Source: Nitrosomonadales bacterium (GTDB lineage: Bacteria > Pseudomonadota > Gammaproteobacteria > Burkholderiales > Methylophilaceae). Taken from it: 62,375 nucleotides of DNA. The notes under the pieces were generated by a model. It worked only from the letters and a program-made list of their open reading frames with translations, did no database searches and was not told the DNA's origin. Made by a program: the position numbers and the translations under genes. This document shows positions 22,470 through 35,103 of this stretch, piece after piece. The DNA lies in NCBI GenBank assembly GCA_028344855.1, contig JAOMCC010000003.1:1-62375 (forward strand), in the 5' to 3' direction. How positions within the stretch are numbered: position 1 is the first letter of the stretch; every line of letters starts with the position of its first letter.

Positions 22470-23535
22470 GTTGTGCTAATAAGTCTGCTTGATGTTCAGA
22501 ATTTAAAGCCTCAATAAGTTCATTCAAATCACCATCCATTATGAAATCTATCTTATAGAGTGTTAAATTTATTCGATGGTCTGTAATTCTTCCTTGAGGA
22601 AAATTATAAGTTCTTATTCTTTCACTTCTATCACCGCTTCCAATTAAAGTTTTTCTTTCTGATGCAATTTTTAGTTCTTGTTCTTGTATTTGACTATCTT
22701 TAATTTTAGCCGCTAAAACACTCATTGCTTGTGCTTTATTTCTGTGTTGTGATCTATCATCCTGACACTCAACAACTAATCCTGAAGGCAAATGTGTAAT
22801 TCTAACTGCAGAATCTGTTTTATTAATATGTTGGCCGCCCGCACCTGAGGCACGATATGTATCTATTCTAATTTCAGCTGGATTTATATCTACATCACTT
22901 ATTTCATCTGCTTCAGCTAAAATTGCAACCGTGCAAGCTGAGGTATGAATTCGCCCTTGAGTTTCAGTGTCTGGAACTCTTTGAACTCTATGACCTCCTG
23001 ATTCAAATTTAAGTTTTGAGTAAGCCCCTAACCCATTAATTTTTGCAATTACTTCTTTATACCCACCAACTTCTGCTTCGTTAGTAGATATGATTTCTAT
23101 TTGCCAACGCATTCTTTCTACGTATCGTGTATACATTCTAAAAATATCTCCCACAAATAGCGCTGATTCATCTCCTCCTGCACCTGCTCTTATTTCTAGA
23201 AAAATATTTTTTTCATCGTTAGGGTCTTTAGGTAATAATAATTTTTGTAATTGCTCTTCAATTTTTTTTAATTTTTCTTTTCCAGAATCAATTTCTGCTT
23301 GGGCAAAAATTTTTATTTCAGGGTCGTTTAGCATTTCTTTTGCATCTAAGATATCTTTATCAAATTTTAAATACTCTTTATAAATATCTACAATAGGCGT
23401 TATGTCTGAATGTTCTTTGGATATTTTTTTAAATCTTTCCATGTCTTTCGTAGCATCTTCTTTACTAAGCTCAACATTTAGCTCTTGTATCCTCTTCGAC
23501 AAAGTACTTAATTTATTTTGCATAGATGATTTCAT
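22456..23535 (-). CDS. prfA: Peptide chain release factor 1
   Basis: [20 protein letters not shown]; PxT-like motif region; 359 aa. Confidence 0.97.
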   Translation of the reverse strand: MKSSMQNKLSTLSKRIQELNVELSKEDATKDMERFKKISKEHSDITPIVDIYKEYLKFDKDILDAKEMLNDPEIKIFAQAEIDSGKEKLKKIEEQLQKLLLPKDPNDEKNIFLEIRAGAGGDESALFVGDIFRMYTRYVERMRWQIEIISTNEAEVGGYKEVIAKINGLGAYSKLKFESGGHRVQRVPDTETQGRIHTSACTVAILAEADEISDVDINPAEIRIDTYRASGAGGQHINKTDSAVRITHLPSGLVVECQDDRSQHRNKAQAMSVLAAKIKDSQIQEQELKIASERKTLIGSGDRSERIRTYNFPQGRITDHRINLTLYKIDFIMDGDLNELIEALNSEHQADLLAQLDED

Positions 23536-23541
23536 TATTAT

Positions 23542-24786
23542 TTATTCTTTTATGTTGTATATTTTTTTTAGTAAATCTGAAATTTCTTTAGTTTTAGATG
23601 CTGCAGATTCGTTTAATGCTTTTGTAGGATGATGTAGAAATTTATTTGATAAATTATTACTAAGCGACTCTAAAATTTCGTCGATAGATTTTCCTTTTTC
23701 TAACTGTTTTTTTGCTTTATTTATTTCTTTTAATCTACTTTCTTCAAATTGATTTCTTAATGATTTTATTGCGGGTGTAGCTTTTTTTTGATTATCTGCA
23801 AGATAAAAATTAGCTACCTTTTTTTTAATAATTTTTTCTGCATCTTTAATAGCATCAGTTCTCCTATCGATTCCTTCTTGAGCAGTTTGAGCAAGCTCAT
23901 CGAGTGTATATAAGAAAATATCATTAAGCTTGGAAGCTTCTGATTCAATATCTCTTGGAATTGCAAGATCAATTAACAGCATAGGCTTATGCTTTCTAAT
24001 TTTAAGTGCTCTTTCTATCATACCAAGCCCAATAACTGGGAGCTGGCTTCCTGTACAACTAATTACAACGTCAAAATCATGTATTTGGTCATTTATTTCA
24101 GCAAGAAGACAAGCTTCGCCACTAATTTTTTTTGCTAATGAGTTTCCTCTACTAATAGATCTATTAGCGATAACAATTTTTTTTGGTTGGTATTTGTTGA
24201 AGTATTTAGCAATTAATTCTGTCATTTCCCCTGCCCCAACAAAAATAATTTGATTTTGAGAAATATCTCCAAATATTTTTTTTGTAATCGATATAATTGA
24301 AGAAGCTATAGTTGTATTACTTGCACCGATATTAGTTTTAGATCTTATTTCTTTAGCAGCTGAAAAAACTTTTTGGAAGAAAGATGATAAAAATTTTCCT
24401 TGTGTTCCTGCATAATCTGAAATTTTAGAGGCTTGTTTCATTTGCCCTAAAATTTGACTTTCTCCAAGCAACATACTGTCTAAACCACATGCAACTCTAA
24501 AGGCATGAACTAAAGCAGATTTATTTTGATGATGATACAAATGTTTTTTTAATTCCCTTAATTTTATATTATGGTAATTCGCAAGCCATTGAAAAACAAT
24601 TTGTACTTTTGATCCATTGAAATAAATTTCAGTTCTATTACATGTTGAGAGAATAGCAACCTGACTAATTTTTTTACCTTTAAGATCTAACAGGGCATGG
24701 CTAATTTGATCAGAATGAAAAACAAATCTTTCTCTCAAAGATAAGGGCGCAGTCTTATGATTTAATCCAATAATATTCAAATTCAT
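23542..24786 (-). CDS. hemA: Glutamyl-tRNA reductase
   Basis: GLNHKTAPLSLRERF, STCNRTEIY, GESQILGQMK. Confidence 0.96.
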   Translation of the reverse strand: MNLNIIGLNHKTAPLSLRERFVFHSDQISHALLDLKGKKISQVAILSTCNRTEIYFNGSKVQIVFQWLANYHNIKLRELKKHLYHHQNKSALVHAFRVACGLDSMLLGESQILGQMKQASKISDYAGTQGKFLSSFFQKVFSAAKEIRSKTNIGASNTTIASSIISITKKIFGDISQNQIIFVGAGEMTELIAKYFNKYQPKKIVIANRSISRGNSLAKKISGEACLLAEINDQIHDFDVVISCTGSQLPVIGLGMIERALKIRKHKPMLLIDLAIPRDIESEASKLNDIFLYTLDELAQTAQEGIDRRTDAIKDAEKIIKKKVANFYLADNQKKATPAIKSLRNQFEESRLKEINKAKKQLEKGKSIDEILESLSNNLSNKFLHHPTKALNESAASKTKEISDLLKKIYNIKE

Positions 24787-24880
24787 CTTAATTTAATTGC
24801 CTTACTTTATAATATTAATCAAAAAAGGGTAAAATACGCATTTTACAATAATTAATCACAATTTTTAGGAACATAGACAT

Positions 24881-25579
24881 ATGGAAAAAACATTTAGAAT
24901 TGCCCCAAGTATCCTTTCAGCTAATTTCTCAAAATTAGGACAAGAAATAAATGATGTAATTTCATCTGGTGCTGACATCGTTCATTTTGATGTAATGGAC
25001 AATCACTATGTACCTAATTTGACGATTGGCCCACTAGTATGTCAGGCAATAAGGCCAGTTACAGACGCTATAATTGATGTTCACTTGATGGTTAAGCCTG
25101 TTGACAGAATTATTCCTGATTTCGCTAAAGCTGGAGCTAATATTATCACATTTCATCCTGAAGGCTCAGATCATATTGATAGAAGTTTATCCTTAGTAAG
25201 AGATAATGGATGTAAGTCAGGTTTAGTTTTTAATCCAGCTACACCCTTAGAATATTTAGATCATGTAATGGATAAGATTGATATGGTTTTACTTATGTCA
25301 GTCAACCCTGGCTTTGGTGGCCAAAAATTTATTCATGAAACTCTTAACAAACTTAAAACAGCAAGAAAAAAAATTGATGATTACACTGAAAAAACTGGGC
25401 GTGAAATTTGGCTTGAAGTTGATGGTGGAGTTAATGCAGAAAATATTACTGAAATAGCTAAAGCTGGAGCAGATACTTTTGTTGCAGGCTCGGCAATTTT
25501 TGGGGCTGCTAACGATGATGATCCAAATCGATATAATACAGTTGTGGATTCATTAAGAGCTTCTCTATCAAAAGCTTAA
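24881..25579 (+). CDS. rpe: Ribulose-phosphate 3-epimerase
   Basis: [41 protein letters not shown]. Confidence 0.97.
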   Translation: MEKTFRIAPSILSANFSKLGQEINDVISSGADIVHFDVMDNHYVPNLTIGPLVCQAIRPVTDAIIDVHLMVKPVDRIIPDFAKAGANIITFHPEGSDHIDRSLSLVRDNGCKSGLVFNPATPLEYLDHVMDKIDMVLLMSVNPGFGGQKFIHETLNKLKTARKKIDDYTEKTGREIWLEVDGGVNAENITEIAKAGADTFVAGSAIFGAANDDDPNRYNTVVDSLRASLSKA

Positions 25580-25632
25580 ATTGAAAAAATTTAATCATAT
25601 TTAAATAACCTTGTGGTAATAATAAATTAAAA

Positions 25633-27129
25633 ATGTTTAGTACTCTTTCGAAAGAACAATTTTTAGCATATAAAAAACAAGGATTTAATAGAATCCCGCT
25701 AGTTTTAGAGACTTTTGCTGATTTAGATACCCCACTTTCTGTTTATGCAAAATTAGCTAATCTACCTTACAGTTATTTATTGGAATCAGTTGAAGGTGGA
25801 GATAAATTTGGAAGATATTCAATTATTGGTCTTCCTTCTAAATTAAGAATACAAATCACTGATAATAAAATTTTAGTTATTGAGGGAGATGAGGTAAAAA
25901 AGGAAATAATTGATGAAAATCCATTAGACTTTATTGATAAATTTATGGGTGACTTTAAAGTCCCAACTGATCTAGATTTACCAAGATATTCTGGAGGTCT
26001 TGCAGGATATTTTGGGTATGAAACCATCAAATATATTGAGCCAAAACTTTGTAAAGAATTTTTAGAAGATGATTTAAATCTACCCGATATTTTATTGATT
26101 TTTTCAGATGAGATTGTGGTATTTGATAATATATCTGGCACTTTATTTATGATTAATTATGTTGATCCTGGTATTGCAAACTCTTATGAATTAGGAATAA
26201 AAAATTTACAATCATTAGCAAAAAAATTACAATCTGGACCATCCCCTTTTTCTTCATTTGAAGACACCAAATTAGATAATAATAATTTAACAAAAGTATT
26301 TTCAGAATTTGGAGAAAATGAATTCAAGTCAGCCGTGTCAAAAGCTAAACAATATATTTTTGATGGGGATATTATGCAGGTAGTTATATCTCAAAGGATG
26401 AATAGATCTTTTAAATCAAATCCATTAGCTTTATATCGAACATTAAGAAGTTTGAATCCATCACCTTATATGTTTTTTTATAATATGGGAGATCATTATG
26501 TGGTTGGAGCATCTCCTGAAATTCTAGTAACTTTGGTTGGAAAAAAAGTAACTGTAAGACCAATTGCGGGAACTCGACCAAGAGGTATGGATGAGATTGA
26601 AGATATTAAACTTGAAAAAGAATTATTAGCAGATCCAAAAGAAATTGCGGAACATGTCCAATTAATGGATTTAGGAAGAAATGATATAGGTAAGGTATCA
26701 AAAACAGGAACTGTAAATGTAACAGATAAAATGATAATCGAAAGGTATTCTCATGTAATGCACATTGTTTCAAATGTTGAGGGTATTATTAAAAATAAAT
26801 TATCTGCAATTGATGTTTTGAAAGCTTCTTTTCCAGCTGGCACTGTAAGCGGGGCGCCTAAAGTAAGAGCAATGGAGATTATTAATGAATTAGAATCAAC
26901 TAAACGAGGAGTTTATTCTGGTGCTGTAGGTTATCTTGGTTTTGATGGAGATATGAATGTTGCAATTGCAATTAGAACTGCTGTCATTAAAGATGATAAG
27001 TTATATGTTCAAGCGGGGGCTGGCATAGTTGCTGATTCAATTCCTTCAAATGAATGGATAGAAACACAAAATAAAGCTAAAGCAATTTTAAAGGCATCGG
27101 AGCTAGTTCAATCTGGCTTAACTGAGTAA
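25633..27129 (+). CDS. trpE: Anthranilate synthase component I
   Basis: [42 protein letters not shown]. Confidence 0.97.
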   Translation: MFSTLSKEQFLAYKKQGFNRIPLVLETFADLDTPLSVYAKLANLPYSYLLESVEGGDKFGRYSIIGLPSKLRIQITDNKILVIEGDEVKKEIIDENPLDFIDKFMGDFKVPTDLDLPRYSGGLAGYFGYETIKYIEPKLCKEFLEDDLNLPDILLIFSDEIVVFDNISGTLFMINYVDPGIANSYELGIKNLQSLAKKLQSGPSPFSSFEDTKLDNNNLTKVFSEFGENEFKSAVSKAKQYIFDGDIMQVVISQRMNRSFKSNPLALYRTLRSLNPSPYMFFYNMGDHYVVGASPEILVTLVGKKVTVRPIAGTRPRGMDEIEDIKLEKELLADPKEIAEHVQLMDLGRNDIGKVSKTGTVNVTDKMIIERYSHVMHIVSNVEGIIKNKLSAIDVLKASFPAGTVSGAPKVRAMEIINELESTKRGVYSGAVGYLGFDGDMNVAIAIRTAVIKDDKLYVQAGAGIVADSIPSNEWIETQNKAKAILKASELVQSGLTE

Positions 27130-27134
27130 AAATA

Positions 27135-27704
27135 ATGATAGTGATGATAGATAATTATGATTCTTTTACATACAATCTTGTACAGTATTTTTCTGAGCTT
27201 TCACAAGATGTTGTTGTTCATAGAAATGACAAAATAACTATTGATCAAATAAAAGATTTAAATCCTAAATATATAGTATTATCACCCGGGCCATGTACTC
27301 CAAAAGAAGCAGGTATTTCTTTACAGGTAGTTGATTTTTTTAAAGGTAAGATACCTATATTAGGTGTATGTTTGGGGCATCAAACAATTGGACAGGCATT
27401 TGGAGGTAAAATTATTCATGCAAAAACAATTATGCATGGTAAAACTTCTGAAATTTATCATAACAATGTAGGGGTATTTAAAGATATAAAAAGCCCCTTT
27501 ATAGCTACGCGCTATCATTCATTGGTTGTTGAAAAGGCTACTTGTCCCGATTGTTTTGATATAACAGCATGGACTGATGACGATGAAATTATGAGTATTA
27601 AACATAAAACCATGCCGATTGAAGGCGTTCAATTTCATCCTGAGTCTATTTTGAGTCAACATGGACATGATTTACTATTAAATTTTTTAAAAAATTATGG
27701 GTAA
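27135..27704 (+). CDS. trpG: Anthranilate synthase component II (glutamine amidotransferase)
   Basis: [30 protein letters not shown]. Confidence 0.96.
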   Translation: MIVMIDNYDSFTYNLVQYFSELSQDVVVHRNDKITIDQIKDLNPKYIVLSPGPCTPKEAGISLQVVDFFKGKIPILGVCLGHQTIGQAFGGKIIHAKTIMHGKTSEIYHNNVGVFKDIKSPFIATRYHSLVVEKATCPDCFDITAWTDDDEIMSIKHKTMPIEGVQFHPESILSQHGHDLLLNFLKNYG

Positions 27705-28711
27705 CCAGTTTAAAAATTATCTGAATCCTTTATTAAGACAAGAAGATTTAACTTCATTAGAAATGAAGTCTTTGATGGACCTTATAATGACTGGAAAATT
27801 AGGATCTGCTCAGATAGCCAGTTGTATTGTTGCATTGCAAATTAAAGGAGTCACTTCAGATGAAATTGCTTCTGCAGCTTCAGTTATGCGTAAACATGCT
27901 AACAAAGTAAAAATTAAAGATTCAAAGTATCTTATAGATACATGTGGGACCGGTGGCGATAGCTTACAAACATTTAATGTATCAACTTTGAGTGCTATTG
28001 TTGCTGCATCTGCTGGGGCAAAAGTAGCAAAGCATGGTGGAAGATCAGTCTCATCGAAGTGCGGAAGTGCAGATGTTTTAGAAGATTTAGGGGTTAATGT
28101 AAATTTAAATCAAAAAAATTTAGGTGATTTAGTAGATGCCATAGGTATTGGTTTTATGTTTGCCCCAAATTATCATCCAGCAATGAAATTTGTAGCGCCA
28201 GTTAGAAAAGAATTGGAAGTTCGAACAATATTTAATTTACTTGGCCCCTTAACAAATCCAGCTTTGGCTAAAAAACAAATTATTGGAGTTTATAGTAAGG
28301 AATTAACAATAACCTTTGCAAAAGTATTAAAAGAATTAGGAAGTGATCATGTACTTGTAGTCCATGGAGAAGATGGAATGGATGAAATTTCAATTACAGG
28401 TAATACCTATGTTGCTGAACTAAAAAATAATATGATAACCGAATATATTATCAATCCAGAAATGTTTGATTTAGAAAGAGGAACGCTAGAAAGTATTGTA
28501 GTTAAAGACTCATCTCAATCAAAAAATATGATCCTTGATATATTAAAAAGAAAATCTAGTGTAGGGCGGGATATCATACTTTTGAATGCTGGCGCTGCTA
28601 TATATATTAGTGGTTTAGCTGAAGATATAAAACATGGTGTTTCAATTGCTAAAGATATGATTGAACAGGGAAAGGCTTTAGAAAAATTAAATCAATTAAT
28701 AGTTTTATCAA

Positions 28712-28719
<8 letters not shown>
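27697..28719 (+). CDS. trpD: Anthranilate phosphoribosyltransferase
   Basis: [35 protein letters not shown]. Confidence 0.97.
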
Positions 28720-30483
<1,764 letters not shown>

Positions 30484-30484
30484 T

Positions 30485-31084
30485 TTATTTAAACTCAAAT
30501 TTTTCTATTAATTTGAGGTTCATCCCTTTGTTTTTAAGAGTATTATTTTTCTGATTACGTATATCATTTTCAAAATATACTTTTAGCTCAATGGGAAACC
30601 ATATTCCATCAATAATAAAAGTCGGAATAATTTTCGTAGATTGTTTTTTGTTGAATTTCTCCTGATAATTTGTATCTTTTAAATCAAAAGAGATATTGTT
30701 ATTTAGAAGAATATATTCAACCTCTTTAATATTGTCTGTAAAAAGATTGATTTGGATTTTGAGAAATTTTGGGATTAAACCTTCAAGTAATTGTCCAGCT
30801 AAATGAGGATTAAATTCTTTAAAAAGTTTCATGATATTTAAAGCTTCTTTTTTTATTTTAATTAATATTTCTGAATCAACTTCCTCCTGAAAAATATTTT
30901 GGTATTCTTTTAAAGCATTATCAATTTCATGATTTGATGGTAAATTTTCTTTTGAAAATAATGCTAATGATTTTGCGGCTTTTCTTTTTGCAAATAAATA
31001 ATCAGTTATTCCTTCTTCCATAATTATCTTTGCTGCCTGTTTGGCAACAATAGATCTATTATAATTTATGTTTTCAAGAGCCAT
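30485..31084 (-). CDS. Conserved hypothetical protein, possibly nucleotidyltransferase-like
   Basis: 199 aa; ITDYLFAKRKAAKSL...LPSNHEIDNALKEYQNIFQ resembles a proteobacterial conserved family sometimes misannotated as Mur ligase; function not established from sequence. Confidence 0.55.
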   Translation of the reverse strand: MALENINYNRSIVAKQAAKIIMEEGITDYLFAKRKAAKSLALFSKENLPSNHEIDNALKEYQNIFQEEVDSEILIKIKKEALNIMKLFKEFNPHLAGQLLEGLIPKFLKIQINLFTDNIKEVEYILLNNNISFDLKDTNYQEKFNKKQSTKIIPTFIIDGIWFPIELKVYFENDIRNQKNNTLKNKGMNLKLIEKFEFK

Positions 31085-31090
31085 GTCAGG

Positions 31091-33376
31091 TTAATTAAGA
31101 AGAAAATAAGCATTTTTATCTGGTAGGAATTCATCATAAAAGTATTCGAAAATTCCATCTTCACCTTTCTTAGCAAGCATGCCATTTTTAGGATTTATTC
31201 TTAGAGGTACTATTCCATATGGGCTTTCTAATATTTTAGTAGGGTACTCATTAATTATTGGCTTCATGTAGTCAATCCATATTGGAAGAGCTGCTCTTGA
31301 GCCACTTTCATGCTTTCCTAGAGTTCGAGGTTGGTCAAAGCCCATCCATGTAACCGTTACAATATCTGGATTAAATCCCGCAAACCACGCATCTACTAGC
31401 TCATTTGTTGTTCCAGTTTTACCAGCAATATCCTCACGTTTAAGTCTTTTAGCTTTTCTAGCCGTTCCAGTATTTATTACTTCTTGGAGAAGTGAAGTCA
31501 TAATGTATGCATTCCTTGGGTCAATAATCCTAGGCGTTTCTTCATTTGTTACAGAAAAGTTTTGTTTAATTTTTCTTCCTTTAACATCTATAATTTTTTC
31601 AATAAAATAAGGTTTTTTAAGATAACCTCCATTTGCAAAAACACCATATGCTGCAACCATTTCTAAAGCTGTAACCTGACCAACTCCCAATGCCATTGAC
31701 AAGTAAGGCGAATGTTTTTTTTTGTTAAACCCAAATCTTGTTATGTAATCAAGTGCATATTTTGGATCAATATGTTTTAAAACTCTAATAGCAACTAAAT
31801 TTTTTGATTTGGCTAAACCTTGTCTAAGTCTTATTGCTCCATCATATTTTTCATTATAATTTTGTGGCTCCCAGTTTTCATTAGTATTAAGTTCTTTCGC
31901 TGTAATATAGATAGGCGCGTCATTCACTAAAGTTGCAGGGGTTATGCCTTTTTCAAGTGCAGCTGAATATATGAATGGTTTAAAAATTGATCCTGGCTGT
32001 CTATTTGCTTGTGAAACATGATTGTATTTATTTCGATGAAAATCAAATCCCCCAACTAAAGCTAAGATAGCCCCTGTTTGAGGATCCATAGACACAAGTG
32101 AGCTTTCTACTTCGGGAAGTTGAGTCGCAATCCAATAATTTCTTTTTTTAACAAATCTTATAACAGATCCAGGCTTTAGTAATTTTTCACCTTCGTTTTG
32201 TAATTCCAAATCTTTTTTAAGTAATTTCAACCCTTTTTTATAAACACTTATTTTTTTTCCATTTTTCAGGAGGACATCAACTCGCAAAGGTTGTAAATCT
32301 AAAATAACACCGGGAATAAAATTACTATAAGTGGGTATTAACTTAAGTTTCTTTAGGATAAATTTATCCCGCTCTTTTTTATTTTTAAATTCTTGAGATT
32401 TAAAACCGATAAAATCTTCAGGGGGGGCCAAATCATGTCGTGCTATATAATTTATGATGCCATTTTGAACTGCACGATTTGCCATCAATTGATTTTTCTT
32501 TTTAATCGTTGTATAAACTTTTAGTCCACTGGTATAGATTTTATCTCCAAATTCTTCAAATAAAGTTTGTCTCACCATTTCGGCAACATAATTAGCTTGA
32601 AGCTCACTTTTCATAAATCTATCTTTTAAACCAAGAGGTTCCTCCAAGGCGATTATATGAGTTGGCTTATCAATATAACCATGACGTAACATACTATTTA
32701 GAACATTTTGCTGTCTATTTATTGCAAGATTTGGTCTCACTAATGGATTGTATCTGCTTGGTGCTTTTGGAAGACCAGCAAGTAAAGCGGTTTCTCCTAA
32801 ATTCAATTGATCAAGATTTTTTCCAAAATAAGTATTCGCTGCTGCTGCAAAACCAAAAGATCTTTGGCCAAGATATATTTGATTAATATATAGCTCAAGT
32901 ATTTCTTCTTTTGATAATGTTCTTTCAATTTTGACTGCAAGTAAAATTTCATTAATTTTTCTTTTAAACGTCTTTTCAGAAGTAAGAAAAAAGTTTCTTG
33001 CTACTTGCATTGTGATTGTGCTTGCACCCTCATGGCTTTTACCAAGTATATTTTTAATTGCAGCTCTTGTTATCCCAATTAAATCAATGCCAGGGTGCTC
33101 AAAAAAACGTCTGTCTTCTATTGAGAGAATTGCATTAATCATTTGCTGCGGAGTATCTGAAATAGCTATAAAATCTCGTCTTTCCTCTCCAAATTCTGCA
33201 ATGAGAATTTCTTCTTTTGAAAAAATTTGCAAAGGTTGTTTAGGGCGATATTTTTCTAGATGAGAGATATTAGGAAGTGTTGGGTAGATTAAGGCAGACA
33301 CAAAAAAAGCCATTGCGAGAATAGATAAAGCCCCAAAAAAGGCCATAAAAAGATAATTCTTAATGATTGAATACAT
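31091..33376 (-). CDS. mrcA: Penicillin-binding protein 1A
   Basis: GT51 EDRRFFEHPGID, GASTITMQVARN; transpeptidase PGSIFKPF, KTGTTNELVDAWFAG. Confidence 0.96.
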   Translation of the reverse strand: MYSIIKNYLFMAFFGALSILAMAFFVSALIYPTLPNISHLEKYRPKQPLQIFSKEEILIAEFGEERRDFIAISDTPQQMINAILSIEDRRFFEHPGIDLIGITRAAIKNILGKSHEGASTITMQVARNFFLTSEKTFKRKINEILLAVKIERTLSKEEILELYINQIYLGQRSFGFAAAANTYFGKNLDQLNLGETALLAGLPKAPSRYNPLVRPNLAINRQQNVLNSMLRHGYIDKPTHIIALEEPLGLKDRFMKSELQANYVAEMVRQTLFEEFGDKIYTSGLKVYTTIKKKNQLMANRAVQNGIINYIARHDLAPPEDFIGFKSQEFKNKKERDKFILKKLKLIPTYSNFIPGVILDLQPLRVDVLLKNGKKISVYKKGLKLLKKDLELQNEGEKLLKPGSVIRFVKKRNYWIATQLPEVESSLVSMDPQTGAILALVGGFDFHRNKYNHVSQANRQPGSIFKPFIYSAALEKGITPATLVNDAPIYITAKELNTNENWEPQNYNEKYDGAIRLRQGLAKSKNLVAIRVLKHIDPKYALDYITRFGFNKKKHSPYLSMALGVGQVTALEMVAAYGVFANGGYLKKPYFIEKIIDVKGRKIKQNFSVTNEETPRIIDPRNAYIMTSLLQEVINTGTARKAKRLKREDIAGKTGTTNELVDAWFAGFNPDIVTVTWMGFDQPRTLGKHESGSRAALPIWIDYMKPIINEYPTKILESPYGIVPLRINPKNGMLAKKGEDGIFEYFYDEFLPDKNAYFLLN

Positions 33377-33488
33377 AATGCACTTAAATAAAATTTAACT
33401 ATAATATAAACTTCATTATAGTAGTTTAGTAAGATATTTAATCTTAATTTAGATATTTTATTATTTATTTGGTAACTTTTATAGAGAA

Positions 33489-34013
33489 TTGGTATTGAAA
33501 AATTCAAAAAACATTTTTTTAATTGGATTAATGGGTTCTGGGAAGACAACAATCGGAAAGCTTCTATCAAAAAAATTAGATAAAGATTTTTATGATAGTG
33601 ATTCTGTTGTTGAAGAAAGGACTGGCGTTAAAGTACCTTTGATATTTGAATATGAAGGAGAAGTTGGTTTCAGAAGAAGAGAAGAGAACGTTTTAAAAGA
33701 TTTAGTTAATTTAAAAAATATTGTTTTAGCAACTGGCGGCGGTGTAATTTTATCTAAAAATAATCGTAAATTACTCAAAAATAATGGATATGTTATTTAT
33801 TTAAAATCAGATTGTGTCGATTTAGCAGCTAGAATGGAAAATGATAAATCTAGGCCACTTTTACAAAAAGGTGATTTAAAAGAAACACTAGACAATTTAT
33901 TTAAATTTAGAGATCCATTATATGTGGACATTTCTGATCAAATAATTGAAACTAAAAATAAACGAGCTAGTGATGTTACTTCTGAAATCGAATCTTTGCT
34001 AAACAAATTATGA
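33489..34013 (+). CDS. aroK: Shikimate kinase (TTG start)
   Basis: Walker A GLMGSGKTTIGK, DSD, GFRRREE, LATGGGVIL. Confidence 0.95.
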   Translation: MVLKNSKNIFLIGLMGSGKTTIGKLLSKKLDKDFYDSDSVVEERTGVKVPLIFEYEGEVGFRRREENVLKDLVNLKNIVLATGGGVILSKNNRKLLKNNGYVIYLKSDCVDLAARMENDKSRPLLQKGDLKETLDNLFKFRDPLYVDISDQIIETKNKRASDVTSEIESLLNKL

Positions 34014-35095
34014 CAGAAACTATAAATATAAATTTAGGAAAAAGAAGCTATCCAATATATGTAGGTGAGCATCTTTTAACAAATGGCGATTTATTTGAAA
34101 AGCATATTTCTAATAAAAAAGTAGCAATTGTTACCAATGAAACTATTTCTCCATTATATCTTCAAAAAATTTCTAAAACTTTCAAAGATATAAATAAAGA
34201 GATAATTCCAATAATTCTTCCCGACGGAGAAGCATTTAAAAATTTTGAGACTTTAAATTTAATTTATGACGAATTACTAAAAAATAGAGCTAATCGTCAA
34301 ATATCATTGGTTGCCTTAGGAGGAGGTGTTGTTGGCGATATAACTGGTTTTGCAGCTGCAACATTTATGAGAGGTGTTGATTTTATTCAAATCCCTACAA
34401 CTCTTTTATCTCAGGTTGATTCTTCTGTCGGAGGAAAAACTGGAATTAATCATCAGCTTGGAAAAAATATGATAGGTGCTTTCTACCAACCAAAATGTGT
34501 AATCGCAGATATAAGTTTATTGGCAACATTACCTGATAATCATTTATCTGCAGGTTTGGCTGAAGTCATCAAATATGGCCTAATTCGTGATTTTAGTTTT
34601 TTTGAATGGCTTGAAAAAAATATTAATGGCATTATGAAAAGAGATTCTAAATTATTAATTAATGCAGTAATTTGTTCGTGTAAGAATAAAGCAGACATTG
34701 TGGAATCTGACGAATTTGAGTCTAACATTAGAGCTATTTTAAATTTAGGCCACACTTTTGGACATGCTATAGAAACTGCTACAGGTTATGGAAAATGGCT
34801 TCATGGAGAAGCTATTGGAATAGGAATGGTTATGGCTGCTCATTTATCAGAACAAATGGGATGGTTAAAAAAAGAAGAGTATCAAAGAATAAAGTCTTTG
34901 ATAGTTAGTTCAAATCTACCAATTAATCCTCCAGAGATTTCAAAAAAAGACTTTCTTGATTTGATGCAACTGGATAAGAAAACAAAAGATGATCAAATTA
35001 ATCTTGTTCTTCAACAAGGTATAGGTAAAGCTATTCTTACCTCTGATTATGACGAAGAAAAACTCCATAACACCCTTTTAAAGAAATCTTTTTAA
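34010..35095 (+). CDS. aroB: 3-dehydroquinate synthase
   Basis: ALGGGVVGDITGFAAATFMRGVDFIQIPTTLLSQVDSSVGGKTGIN. Confidence 0.97.
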   Translation: MTETININLGKRSYPIYVGEHLLTNGDLFEKHISNKKVAIVTNETISPLYLQKISKTFKDINKEIIPIILPDGEAFKNFETLNLIYDELLKNRANRQISLVALGGGVVGDITGFAAATFMRGVDFIQIPTTLLSQVDSSVGGKTGINHQLGKNMIGAFYQPKCVIADISLLATLPDNHLSAGLAEVIKYGLIRDFSFFEWLEKNINGIMKRDSKLLINAVICSCKNKADIVESDEFESNIRAILNLGHTFGHAIETATGYGKWLHGEAIGIGMVMAAHLSEQMGWLKKEEYQRIKSLIVSSNLPINPPEISKKDFLDLMQLDKKTKDDQINLVLQQGIGKAILTSDYDEEKLHNTLLKKSF

Positions 35096-35103
35096 AGGCT
35101 TTT

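Noticed and set aside
33289-33570. 93-aa minus-strand ORF across the mrcA start and aroK start
   Set aside because: Overlaps two well supported genes in another frame; low-complexity hydrophobic translation.
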